From Candidatus Bathyarchaeota archaeon (GTDB lineage: Archaea > Thermoproteota > Bathyarchaeia > Bathyarchaeales > Bathyarchaeaceae), in contig JAOUPL010000009.1 in NCBI GenBank assembly GCA_029879825.1, positions 1 through 22,077 of the forward strand: a stretch of 22,077 nucleotides of DNA, in the 5' to 3' direction. The notes beneath the pieces are model-generated. The model was not told where the DNA came from. It was given only the letters and a program-made list of their open reading frames with translations, and ran no database searches. This document shows positions 1 to 8,000 of the stretch, one piece after another. Position numbers and translations under genes: made by a program. Every line of letters begins with the position of its first letter. The first letter of the stretch is position 1.

Positions 1-1300
1 ATCTGCCTGGCCACAATTTGAAGTCTCTGCCAATCGCATCCACCTTATGTAGAGTCTCAAGGGTATTTCCGCTGATTGAGGCATTCCGAACAGGAACACC
101 TAAACGGCCCTTAACAATTTCGTACGCTTCTTGTATTCCAACCTGAAAAGTTCCATCCAAATTTGCTTGGCCGCCTCGAAAGCTTTTGAGATAATAACCA
201 TAATCTATGTCCTCAAGCAGTTCCTCGAAGGCTGAGTCGCCCGGAGCGAGGTAGGTGTTACGCATCCTGATGATAGGTTCGAACCGGAAATCTTCTGCTC
301 GAGCGTTTCCTGTTGGTTTCATATTAAACTTGTAGGCGGTTTCCCGATTATGCATGAGCCCAGCCAATTTCCCGTTCTTAATCAGTATGGTTTTTTGCGT
401 CGGAACTCCCTCGTCGTCGTATTTGAAGGACCCGAAGGCGCCTTTGACTGTGCCGTCGTCATAGACTGTGATAACCTCAGAAGCAATTTTTTTCTCGAGC
501 TTGTCGGAGAGAACAGATCCGGACAAGGTGAGGTCTGCTTCTGCCAGGTGTCCTAGGGCCTCATGGATGAAGACGCCAACAACGTTGGTGCCGATCACGG
601 CTGGGAACGTTCCACCTTTCGGTGCCTTGGCTTTCAGCTGATCGATTATGCGTTTGGCAATCATTGTTCCCACATTTTCTGGCGTTTCTATGTCAAACAC
701 TTCGAAGCCGGCTGTGGACCCTATTTCCTCCCTTCCCGAAGTGAAAACGTTGGCTTCTCGTGCTGAGGAAAGGATTCGAGACCAGACGTATAGTTTGTCT
801 TGTTCAATGTAGGTTCCGTCGCTGTTAATGAAGTAACTCGTTCCTGTTACGTCCAGATAGTCGATGGTGCAACTCTTTATACGTCGGTCATAACTGAAAA
901 CCGTTTTATCCATCGTTAAGGCGACGTCAATCTTTTCCTCTATGGGAACTTCTCTCGGATCTTTCTTCGGGTCAGCCACCACTCTATCTTCCAAGGCCTT
1001 TGTCTCAACAAGCTTCACAGGCGTTTTCACCTTAGAACCCGCCGCCTTCGCCAACTTGAACGCTTCACCAACAGCCTCTCTCAACAACTTTAAGTCTAAC
1101 TTTCCAAGGGACACGAACCCCCAAGCGCCTTTCGCCAAAACTCTGACGCCTGCACCGCTTTCAGTTCCCTCCTTCGCCGCTTCAACTCTGCCGTCCTTCG
1201 TCGTCAAGAAGGTTTTGAAAAGTCTCTGCCCCCGAACTTCAACGTAGTCGGCGCCAAGTTTCCGTCCGTGATCAACGGCCTTTGCCAAGTCGTCTTTCAA
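1..1300 (-). CDS. tldD: TldD-family zinc metalloprotease, partial (C-terminus off the window)
   Basis: I translated this frame by hand: 433 codons are open from a TTG at 1300 to the window edge. TldD works with its paralogue TldE/PmbA as a zinc protease that trims peptides and unfolded segments in the cytoplasm. The sequence shows the family metal motif HEALGH at residues 246-251 followed by AEAD, then the conserved region with PTGNAR and IIRMRNTYLAPG. TldD is usually about 460-480 residues, so roughly 30-45 C-terminal residues, including the expected third metal ligand (Cys), are missing because the window ends. The TTG start is preceded by GGAAGGAG with about 5 nt spacing and an in-frame TAG a few codons upstream, so no longer start is available. 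It is the last gene of a co-directional minus-strand run, 85 bp after coaBC. The partner tldE is not visible and may lie beyond position 1. Confidence 0.93.
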   Translation of the reverse strand, partial: MKDDLAKAVDHGRKLGADYVEVRGQRLFKTFLTTKDGRVEAAKEGTESGAGVRVLAKGAWGFVSLGKLDLKLLREAVGEAFKLAKAAGSKVKTPVKLVETKALEDRVVADPKKDPREVPIEEKIDVALTMDKTVFSYDRRIKSCTIDYLDVTGTSYFINSDGTYIEQDKLYVWSRILSSAREANVFTSGREEIGSTAGFEVFDIETPENVGTMIAKRIIDQLKAKAPKGGTFPAVIGTNVVGVFIHEALGHLAEADLTLSGSVLSDKLEKKIASEVITVYDDGTVKGAFGSFKYDDEGVPTQKTILIKNGKLAGLMHNRETAYKFNMKPTGNARAEDFRFEPIIRMRNTYLAPGDSAFEELLEDIDYGYYLKSFRGGQANLDGTFQVGIQEAYEIVKGRLGVPVRNASISGNTLETLHKVDAIGRDFKLWPGR

Positions 1301-1385
1301 GATAACTCCTTCCTACTGTGAACCTCAGTTAAGATTTGGCTCCGTCTTAAAATTGTTGGTGCTTTGGAGATGTCAGAACGGAATT

Positions 1386-2636
1386 TTATTTGAGTTTATT
1401 AACGATTACGTCGAAGAGGCGTTTCGCAACTTCTCGTTTCGTGGCGAGGGGAACATGGACGACTTTTTTGTTTGCGTCGACAATAAAAACCTCGTTAGTG
1501 TCGCATGCGAAACCAACACCCTTTCTCCCAACATCGTTTGCTGCGATTAGGTCCGCCTTTGCTTTCTTCAGTCGTTTGTAGGCGCTTTGAATCAGCTCTT
1601 CATCAGACAGATTGTATTCTGCACGGAAGGCTACAAGGAAAGTGTCTGGGCTAACCTTCTTTACAGAATCGATAATTTTTGGGGTTGGCCTCATTTTTAC
1701 AGTGAGTTCAGTTTCGATGCTCGTCGGAACTTTGTATTCATACTTTTTCTCCGGCGCCCAATCAGTCACTGCCGCAACAGCGATTACAACGTCGTATTTC
1801 TTCGACTTTAACTCAGAGACCACGGCCTCGTACATTTCCTGACTGGTTTCAGCAGAGACTATCTTAGCCCCCATGGGAGGAATAGCCGTTCCAGGACCGT
1901 AAACTAAGGTTACTTCAGCTCCCCGCGACAACGCTTCCTCAACGATAGCCACACCCATCTTCCCGGAGCTTTTGTTTGTCATCACCCTAACAGGGTCTAT
2001 ATACTCTAAAGTGGGGCCAGCGGTGACCAAAACCTTTCTTTTAGCTAGGTCTCTCTTAACGGTGAGACTACGGATAACCGCATCCACGATTTCCTTGACT
2101 TCAGCGATCTTCGCCTTTCCCTCCTCAACTCTAGGTCCAACAAACTCTACGCCCAAGGATCCAAGCTTCCTAACGTTCTCAGTCACCACAGGGTGGCGAT
2201 ACATAGACTCATGCATCGCCGGTACAACCATAATCGGTATGCCGGACCCGAAGGCCGTTGAAACCACCGTAGTGACTGGTGTGTCATCTATTCCACAGGC
2301 AATTTTGCTAATGGTATTAGCCGTTGCCGGAGCCACCAAAACGAGGTCGGCCTTACCCACCCCCTCTCCGGCTAGCATAACGTGTTCAATTTTTCCAGTT
2401 AGCTCTGTTACTACAGGGTTTCCAGTTGCCCACTCCATAAGGTATGGATGAATAATTTTTTGAGCCATAACTGACATAACCGTGGAGACTTCTGCGCCAT
2501 TTCGCATCAGTTCACGGGCGATCTCGGGACATTTAACCGCGGCTACGCTGCCAGTGATGCAGAGGGCAACCTTTCGATCCTTCAATAGGCTTGACTTACT
2601 TTCTACGATGTCCTTTGATGGGTGGATTTCAGGCAG
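1386..2636 (-). CDS. coaBC: Bifunctional phosphopantothenoylcysteine decarboxylase / phosphopantothenate-cysteine ligase
   Basis: CoaBC makes 4'-phosphopantetheine in coenzyme A synthesis: the CoaB half joins cysteine to phosphopantothenate with nucleotide activation, and the FMN-dependent CoaC half decarboxylates the product. Numbering from TTG 2585, the CoaC half has the flavoprotein start CITGSVAAVK, the catalytic His68 (IEHV) and PAMH at 122-125. The CoaB half starts near 183 and has VTAGPTLEYIDPVR followed by NKSSGKMG. The bacterial CoaC ACG cysteine motif is not present; the region reads EEGKAKIAE, as I recall for archaeal homologues. I place the start at CTG 2636, not TTG 2585, because the codons between encode HPSKDIVESKSSLL, which resembles the conserved archaeal N-terminus, and because GAGGTG lies 6 nt before the CTG. 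This gives 416 residues. The TTG has no good ribosome site. It follows the nitrilase gene by 34 bp. Confidence 0.93.
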   Translation of the reverse strand: MPEIHPSKDIVESKSSLLKDRKVALCITGSVAAVKCPEIARELMRNGAEVSTVMSVMAQKIIHPYLMEWATGNPVVTELTGKIEHVMLAGEGVGKADLVLVAPATANTISKIACGIDDTPVTTVVSTAFGSGIPIMVVPAMHESMYRHPVVTENVRKLGSLGVEFVGPRVEEGKAKIAEVKEIVDAVIRSLTVKRDLAKRKVLVTAGPTLEYIDPVRVMTNKSSGKMGVAIVEEALSRGAEVTLVYGPGTAIPPMGAKIVSAETSQEMYEAVVSELKSKKYDVVIAVAAVTDWAPEKKYEYKVPTSIETELTVKMRPTPKIIDSVKKVSPDTFLVAFRAEYNLSDEELIQSAYKRLKKAKADLIAANDVGRKGVGFACDTNEVFIVDANKKVVHVPLATKREVAKRLFDVIVNKLK

Positions 2637-2642
2637 ACTTCA

Positions 2643-2663
2643 CACCTCTATTCTCTATTTATA
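2643..2663 (-). promoter_or_regulatory. coaBC TATA-like box and Shine-Dalgarno site
   Basis: On the minus strand TATAAATA (2663-2656) lies just after the nitrilase stop codon, and GAGGTG (2648-2643) lies 6 nt before CTG 2636. The TATA box predicts a transcript start around 2634, which would remove the ribosome site. So the site would serve read-through transcripts from the nitrilase gene, while the TATA box may serve a separate short transcript. The motifs are visible; their use is inferred. Confidence 0.4.
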
Positions 2664-2670
2664 CCTTGAT

Positions 2671-3444
2671 TTAATAAACTGGTTGTTGTCGTATATCGTC
2701 GAGGTATCGCCATCGTTTTCTAATTTTATCTATTTGGCTCAAATCGAGGTCGCTTTGAAAAACCTTTTCTTCTTCACCAGCTTCTAGGATCATTTCTCCG
2801 TCTGGCGCTACAACAAGACTATTGCCTTTCACCATCCGCTCATCCGGATAAAGCGTGTTCGTATTGTTCACGAAAACGTAGAAAACCGTGTTTTCCACGG
2901 CCCTAGTCACAGACACATGTTTCCACAGCTCGCTTCGGTTTTCAGGTATATTGGAGGGGTTGAAAATTATGCAGGCATTGTTTAGAGCTAGGTTTCTCGC
3001 GAGTTCTGGGTAGAGGGCGTCAACACAGATCACTATGCCGATTTTAACATCGTCAACTTTGAAAACTGGCGAAGCATCTCCGGGGCTGCAAAAGTCTCTT
3101 TCATTGAAGGCAGTGGATGGGAAACGTTTGTCGTAAAAACCGATTACCTTCCCATCTCGGTTGATTATGTGGCAGGTGTCGAAGTTCTTTTCTCCTCGAC
3201 GATTGAACAAGCCGCCAGTTAAGAGATTATAATTGTTTTCAGCAGCGAGTTCGCATAGGGATGAGAGAAGCGATTCACGTTCTTTTTCTTCCAGAAAAAG
3301 TTCGCCTCCACCAGTCCAAGCTTCGGGCAAACAAACAACATCTAAATTCTTTATCTCCGAAAGAGTTGAGAGCATACGCTCAACATTTCTAGTTTTGTTC
3401 CATCTATCTCGCCCAAATTGAACCAAGGCTATACGCAGCTTCAA
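2671..3444 (-). CDS. Carbon-nitrogen hydrolase (nitrilase superfamily), substrate unknown
   Basis: This is a 257-residue single-domain nitrilase-fold enzyme, expected to hydrolyse an amide, carbamoyl or nitrile C-N bond in the cytoplasm through a covalent thioester. The catalytic triad is visible: Glu41 in LPEAW, Lys106 in FYDKRFP, and Cys140 in VICVDALYPE. The final motif NPSNIP and the later NTNTLYPDERMVKGNS fit the fold. The length is normal for the stand-alone amidase branch. The start is TTG 3444, with GAGGGTGA upstream at 5-7 nt spacing; no ATG in this frame lies nearby. It sits 52 bp after the endonuclease Q gene and 34 bp before coaBC. A link with CoA metabolism is possible but not shown. 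Omega-amidase and N-carbamoyl hydrolase are both possible; the sequence alone does not decide. Confidence 0.9.
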   Translation of the reverse strand: MKLRIALVQFGRDRWNKTRNVERMLSTLSEIKNLDVVCLPEAWTGGGELFLEEKERESLLSSLCELAAENNYNLLTGGLFNRRGEKNFDTCHIINRDGKVIGFYDKRFPSTAFNERDFCSPGDASPVFKVDDVKIGIVICVDALYPELARNLALNNACIIFNPSNIPENRSELWKHVSVTRAVENTVFYVFVNNTNTLYPDERMVKGNSLVVAPDGEMILEAGEEEKVFQSDLDLSQIDKIRKRWRYLDDIRQQPVY

Positions 3445-3496
3445 AAGTCACCCTCAATGCCATAATTTTCTTAACCATTAATAAACTAAGAGGATG

Positions 3497-4786
3497 TTAC
3501 ATAAAGTCAACTATACTACGTTGCTTCGGCCTCTCTGGCATCACCTTTCCTGTTTCCCTTTCTTCCTCGAAGATCACAAGTTGGCCATAAACGCCGTCAT
3601 ACCCGGGTATAACCCTCATTTTCTCTTCTCTAACTCGAACTATGGCTTCGGCGATTCTTGGGTCAACAATTCGGGACATTTCTTCTCTGGTTGCGTCTAT
3701 GAGCACGGTATATTCGTCGCCGAACCTCGCGACTAGAGGGTTATAGATGCTCCAAACTTTTTGAGCGCCGGGGTAGTCGACTCCCAAAACCGTTGCAATG
3801 ATCTCGGAGAGAGGTAACAGATGCATGTAGCCTATTGCCTCTTCTGGTTTGAAGCCGTCAGACCGATCTGCTAGCTCTTCTACGCGTTGCTCGACTCCCT
3901 TCGTAAGTTTCCTGCGACAAACTGGGCAGCGGTTTCCAAATTTTATGGATTCCTGAGGGGAAAGGGAGACGTTGCAGTTTCTGTGGCCTGTCCAGTGATA
4001 CTTACCATAGGCAGGGTTGGTTTCGATGGTGAATTTGAAGCGTTTCGGGTCCTTCTTGCGAATTGCATCAACCACCCCTTGATAGGTTAACCGTTCCAGC
4101 TCAAACACGTTGGCTTCTCTTCCGATTCTCCAAGGCCAACTGCTGTGGCTGTCGCTGTTTGAAACCAAGGCAAACTTGTCTAGGGCGCTTATCCTCCAGT
4201 TCATGGGTGGGTCCGAGGAGAGACCTGTTTCTAAGGCTGGGATGTGTTTCGTCATGTCTTGATAGCAATCTTCTACTCGGTCAAAACCACTGAAGGCGCC
4301 AAAAATGCTGAACCATGGAGTCCAAGCGTGAGAGGGAATGACGACGTTTTCATCCGAAACTCGCATAACCTCGCCTACAAGTTGAGATGCGGTCATGTCC
4401 AGAGTTGGTCTACCGTCAATACTGAGATCGCCGTAACGCTTCAATTGATCATTGACTTGAACCGCAGTTTCGAGGCTTGGAGTCAAGATGACATGGTGGA
4501 TTTTTTTGACGCTGCCTTCAACTGTGAATATTGTACTAACCTCGGCCGTTATCATGTAGCGCACAGGGGAGTCCGGATGTTTTGTCGTTCCGTAGAGGTT
4601 GGTGTCTGAAATTTCAACTAGCTCTTCAGTTAGTTCTTTGAGCCATTTGGGGTGAGTGAAATCTCCTGTGCCCACGAGGTTCAAGCCCTTGATTCGGGCA
4701 AAACGAGTTATTTCGTCTATATTCATTTTCTGACTTGTGGCACGGCTAAACCTGCTGTGAATGTGGAGGTCAGCTATAACTCTCAA
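3497..4786 (-). CDS. Endonuclease Q-like PHP-domain DNA repair nuclease
   Basis: EndoQ nicks DNA 5' of deaminated bases (uracil, hypoxanthine) and abasic sites, opening an archaeal base-repair route. The protein (429 residues) has a PHP metallo-phosphoesterase domain with likely metal ligands His8 and His10 (ADLHIHS), Asp42 and His45 (GTGDFTHP), Glu82, His97/98, His153 (PSHAW), and Asp212 and His214 (NSDSHS). A zinc-finger module follows, with His268, Cys271, Cys287 and Cys290. A helical C-terminal part contains EEAIGYMHLLPLSEIIA. The last eight residues, QRSIVDFM, fit a PCNA-interacting peptide (Q-x-x-I-x-x-F). EndoQ of Thermococcales is known to work with PCNA. The TTG start overlaps the stop of the upstream membrane protein gene (TTGA), so the two are probably translationally coupled. 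Length and domain order match the family well. Confidence 0.9.
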   Translation of the reverse strand: MRVIADLHIHSRFSRATSQKMNIDEITRFARIKGLNLVGTGDFTHPKWLKELTEELVEISDTNLYGTTKHPDSPVRYMITAEVSTIFTVEGSVKKIHHVILTPSLETAVQVNDQLKRYGDLSIDGRPTLDMTASQLVGEVMRVSDENVVIPSHAWTPWFSIFGAFSGFDRVEDCYQDMTKHIPALETGLSSDPPMNWRISALDKFALVSNSDSHSSWPWRIGREANVFELERLTYQGVVDAIRKKDPKRFKFTIETNPAYGKYHWTGHRNCNVSLSPQESIKFGNRCPVCRRKLTKGVEQRVEELADRSDGFKPEEAIGYMHLLPLSEIIATVLGVDYPGAQKVWSIYNPLVARFGDEYTVLIDATREEMSRIVDPRIAEAIVRVREEKMRVIPGYDGVYGQLVIFEEERETGKVMPERPKQRSIVDFM

Positions 4787-5397
4787 TCTTTTTTCACTCT
4801 CTCTGTGCCCACATACTTCTCAAAGACTTTCTCCCAATCAATTTTGAGAAGGGCTACAATGACGATGATTAAAAGAGCAGATGTGATCACGACTCCTAAC
4901 CATCCGCCTTCCCCGAATATGACTTCAATTAATCCAATAGAAAAGCGGCCACTATATGCCAAAATGAAACACATTAACATTTTACCCAAAAGAGCTGGGA
5001 TGAAAGCTTTCACAAACCGGTATCGCATGATTCCTAACGGAATGAAAAGGAGATCATCAGGCAAGGGAGTTAAGGCAAAGAAGAAGATTGCAGCGAATCC
5101 ATAGTGGTGAAAAACCTTCATCATGTAATCCATTTTTCTTCGCCTTTCTTCACCTAGTACCGCTTGTCCATAGTAGCCAAGCACGTATCCAGAAAATTCG
5201 CCGAGAGCGGAGCCTAGACCGCCACTGACTGCGACAAGAAAGGGATCCAAAACACTTCCCAATAAGTAAATGACAAGAGTGTAAGGTATAGGAAAGATAA
5301 TAGACAAGGCGCCGACGAGGCTGATGAGGAAAACTCCCAAATAACCAAAATGAAGCGCAAATTGTTCCATCCACTCTAGAAGCACCAAACAAACCAT
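4783..5397 (-). CDS. VTT/DedA-family (SNARE-associated) membrane protein
   Basis: This is a 204-residue polytopic membrane protein of the VTT domain superfamily, members of which are linked to lipid scrambling or transport and membrane homeostasis. About five hydrophobic segments are seen, around residues 15-35, 36-58, 98-122, 127-150 and 165-185. Family-like features include the re-entrant region with FPIPYT near 36, the glycine-rich GGLGSALGEFSGYVLGYYG (59-77), the soluble ERRRKMDYMMKVFHHYG loop, and LTPLPDD followed by PLGIMRY. The start ATG 5397 has only a weak ribosome site (GGGCAG); ATG at residue 10 is an alternative and keeps all membrane segments. It is the first gene of the minus-strand run. 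Its stop is shared with the start of the EndoQ gene. No functional link between membrane protein and nuclease is known to me. Confidence 0.85.
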   Translation of the reverse strand: MVCLVLLEWMEQFALHFGYLGVFLISLVGALSIIFPIPYTLVIYLLGSVLDPFLVAVSGGLGSALGEFSGYVLGYYGQAVLGEERRRKMDYMMKVFHHYGFAAIFFFALTPLPDDLLFIPLGIMRYRFVKAFIPALLGKMLMCFILAYSGRFSIGLIEVIFGEGGWLGVVITSALLIIVIVALLKIDWEKVFEKYVGTERVKKD

Positions 5398-5578
5398 CTG
5401 CCCGAGATTTGTTGTTTGTACGCTTAAGCGTTACTACATTGCTTTAACCTTTTTCAAACAGAACAACAACAAATTCGGGGTCGAAAGATACATATTGTGC
5501 TTTAGGAAGCTTATCGTTAGCTTTAAATGAAACCGATGAAAAACCTTTTGTTTCAGCCTGTTTAACGAGGCCTTATAA
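5398..5578. promoter_or_regulatory. Divergent promoter region with palindromic operator candidate
   Basis: This 181-bp region separates the minus-strand VTT gene from the plus-strand oxidoreductase operon. It contains the perfect 12-bp palindrome ACGCTTAAGCGT (5420-5431) and a 10-bp inverted repeat, ATTTGTTGTT (5407-5416) and AACAACAAAT (5465-5474). A TATA-like GGTTAAAGC on the minus strand (5449-5441) would put the VTT transcript start near 5419, so the palindrome would lie between TATA box and start, a usual repressor position. On the plus strand TTTAAAT (5522-5528) and GAGG (8 nt before TTG 5579) look like promoter and ribosome site of the oxidoreductase operon. Confidence 0.45.
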
Positions 5579-6127
5579 TTGAGTTCTCAAGAACCCATCT
5601 GGATCGTTAGAGATTACTCAAAGTGCAGTGGATGCAGAAAATGCGAGATAGCCTGCTCCCTTTTCCACGAAAAAAGAATCTGGCCGGAAGCCTCAAGGAT
5701 ACGGGTTTTCATGCTCGTCCCCGGAGCGGAATTTCCCCATTTCTGCACCCAATGCGACGACTATCCCTGCGTTGAATCTTGCCCCGTAGACGCCTTGTCG
5801 GTGAGCAAGGAGACGGGAGCTGTTTTAGTTGATAAAGAAAAGTGTACTGCCTGCGGTCTCTGCATCAATGCTTGTCCAGGTAGGATTCCCCATATGCATC
5901 CAATCGAGAATTACGCGATAATATGTGATCTGTGTGGAGGAGAACCTCAATGCGTAAAGGTTTGCCGTGAAGGAGGATGGTATGTTCTTAGGGTTGTGTC
6001 GAAAGCAGATGAAAAAGTAATGGGGCGCAACCGCGCTTACAAGCTATATGCCCGCAAACCTGAAGAAGTAACACGAGATTTGGTTGCCAGCCTCTACGGA
6101 GAAACGGCGGAGGAGGAGTGGATCTAA
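5579..6127 (+). CDS. Four-cluster ferredoxin-like subunit of an aldehyde:ferredoxin-oxidoreductase-family enzyme
   Basis: This 182-residue cytoplasmic iron-sulfur protein has sixteen cysteines in four groups: 16/19/22/26, 56/59/64/68, 89/92/95/99 and 116/119/125/129. They fit four [4Fe-4S] clusters of the kind found in electron-transfer subunits related to DmsB and HycB. The last group has five residues between its second and third cysteine. There is no signal peptide or membrane segment. It probably passes electrons between the tungsten enzyme encoded directly downstream and a soluble carrier. The genes abut exactly, the stop ending at 6127 and the next ATG beginning at 6128, so they form an operon. 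Comparable two-subunit pairs are known for WOR5 of Pyrococcus and BamBC of benzoyl-CoA reductases. The start TTG 5579 has GAGG 8 nt upstream. Confidence 0.9.
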   Translation: MSSQEPIWIVRDYSKCSGCRKCEIACSLFHEKRIWPEASRIRVFMLVPGAEFPHFCTQCDDYPCVESCPVDALSVSKETGAVLVDKEKCTACGLCINACPGRIPHMHPIENYAIICDLCGGEPQCVKVCREGGWYVLRVVSKADEKVMGRNRAYKLYARKPEEVTRDLVASLYGETAEEEWI

Positions 6128-7996
6128 ATGCGGGGGTACGCAGGAAAGTTTCTAGAAGTTGACCTCTCGGCAGAGAAGATAAAGGAGTTAACATTCGATG
6201 AAAGCATCCTAAGACAGTATATTGGCGGCAGAGGTTTGGCTACGAAGATTCTGTGGGATAGATTAGGCCACCGGTGGGAGACCATCGATCCCCTCGGACC
6301 CGAAAACATTCTTCTTGTCTTAACTGGACCCCTAACCGGTTTTTTCCCAGGAGGTAGAATTTGCGTATCCGGAAAGTCTCCCCAAAGCAACGGCGTAGTG
6401 GGTTCGACAGTTGCTGGAGAATTTCCAGTAGAACTCAAATGCGCAGGCTACGACGGCTTGATCATTACAGGCGTGGCCGCCAAACCAAGCTACATTTTCG
6501 TCACAGATTCTCACGCTGAGATCAGAGATGCGCGTCACATATGGGGAAAAGACGGAAAGCAAACCCTAAGGATACTTACCAAAGAGGGAAGAGAAGAGCT
6601 CAAAAAGAGGTTTCCACTGTATGGCGAGTGGAAAGAGCCAGCTGTGCTCTACATAGGGCCGGCTGGAGAGAACAAAGTCAGAATAGCCGCTGTGATGGCG
6701 AAATGGACGCACGCGGCAGGTTACGGCGGCTACGGGGCGGTGATGGGTTCAAAGAATTTGAAGGCGCTGGTGGCTAAGGGTAGGGGACCCCTACCAGAGG
6801 TGGAGGACATAGAGAAAGTGAAGGCGCTGATAGATGAAGTATCAGCCAGATGCTACACTAATGATTCATTTCGACGGTGGGGAACTGGCGCTGCGGGCTA
6901 CGAGGTTGGTGCCGTAACCAGTTCCGAGCCCATTAGAAACTGGCAGGAAGAGTGGCATGACCAGAAAAGTTTTGGAGTGGACAAGTTCGAGCAAAGAGTC
7001 TGGATAAAGAGATATTGGGGGGACTTTGGCTGTCCAACAACATGCTTGAAAGTTGCGATGGTAAAAGGAGGTCCCTTTAAAGGCGCAATAGGAGACAACC
7101 CAGACTATGAGCTACAGGCATACGTGGGAACCAACTTAGGCATCTTCACTCCAGAAGAAAATGTCTATTTAGCGTCTTTGATTGATGATTTGGGACTCTG
7201 CGGCATACAAGGTGGAAACGCGCTAGGGTTCGCTGGCGAACTCTACCAGAGAGGCATCCTAACCAAGGAAGACCTAGACGGCATAGAATTGAAGTGGGGA
7301 GACGCCAAGGCCTTTGCTGCATTAGCCCAGAAGATCGCCATTAGGGAAGGAATCGGAGACGTGTTAGCCGAGGGTTCTTACAGAGCCGCCCTCAAGATAA
7401 AGGAAATGAAAAAGAAAGACGTGACGCAATACGTGGTTCATGAGAAGGGAATGGCCATAGGAGCCCACGGAGTTAGAAGCGGGAAGGATTACACGACGGA
7501 CATATCCTATGCTTGCTCTGTTCAAGCCGGCGACCACACATCGACAGCATATCTCCCAATCTATCACTCTAACAGCGAGTTGGCAATAATCCTCCACGAC
7601 TCAGGTGTATACTGCTGGTTCAACACCTTCAACTTGCCCCGACATCTCAAATGGAACTTCTTTAAGGCGGTTACTGGGTGGGAAATAGGACCAGAAGAGT
7701 GGTATGAGACAACAGCACGTAGAATACTTCACCTACAGAGAGTACTATTGCTCCTAGGTGGACCAGACCTCAAATGGAACCCGAAAATACATGACGACAA
7801 CCCTCCAAGGTTCTACGAGCCATTGCCATCAGGACCTTACGCCGGAAGAAAGGTTGACAGAGCCAAGTTTGAGGATTCAAAAAAGGAATATTATGAAGAA
7901 GTTGGCTGGGATAAAAACGGAATACCTAAGTCCGAAGTGCTGAAAAAGCTTGAACTGGAAGAAGCAGACAAGGTATTAGAGGAGAAGATAAGATAA
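6128..7996 (+). CDS. Tungsten-dependent aldehyde ferredoxin oxidoreductase family protein
   Basis: This is a 622-residue catalytic subunit of the AOR family, whose members use a tungsten bis-pterin and one [4Fe-4S] cluster, typically to oxidise aldehydes to acids. It has the N-terminal family pattern (GKFLEVDLS, IGGRGLATK), the pterin-region sequence GYGGYGAVMGSKNLKALVAKG (199-218), the two DxxG-type motifs D353-G356-L357-C358 and D491-S-G-V-Y-C496, and ISYACSVQAGDH (459-470). In Pyrococcus AOR the cluster is held by C-x2-C-x3-C plus a late Cys; here the pattern is Asp299-x2-Cys302-x3-Cys306 plus Cys496, so the first ligand is Asp. Cys358 stands where AOR has Asp343 and could ligate the metal, as I recall for the BamB Cys. 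The substrate is not determined. A GGAGGAGGAG ribosome site lies about 9 nt upstream. Confidence 0.92.
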   Translation: MRGYAGKFLEVDLSAEKIKELTFDESILRQYIGGRGLATKILWDRLGHRWETIDPLGPENILLVLTGPLTGFFPGGRICVSGKSPQSNGVVGSTVAGEFPVELKCAGYDGLIITGVAAKPSYIFVTDSHAEIRDARHIWGKDGKQTLRILTKEGREELKKRFPLYGEWKEPAVLYIGPAGENKVRIAAVMAKWTHAAGYGGYGAVMGSKNLKALVAKGRGPLPEVEDIEKVKALIDEVSARCYTNDSFRRWGTGAAGYEVGAVTSSEPIRNWQEEWHDQKSFGVDKFEQRVWIKRYWGDFGCPTTCLKVAMVKGGPFKGAIGDNPDYELQAYVGTNLGIFTPEENVYLASLIDDLGLCGIQGGNALGFAGELYQRGILTKEDLDGIELKWGDAKAFAALAQKIAIREGIGDVLAEGSYRAALKIKEMKKKDVTQYVVHEKGMAIGAHGVRSGKDYTTDISYACSVQAGDHTSTAYLPIYHSNSELAIILHDSGVYCWFNTFNLPRHLKWNFFKAVTGWEIGPEEWYETTARRILHLQRVLLLLGGPDLKWNPKIHDDNPPRFYEPLPSGPYAGRKVDRAKFEDSKKEYYEEVGWDKNGIPKSEVLKKLELEEADKVLEEKIR

Positions 7997-8000
7997 ACAC

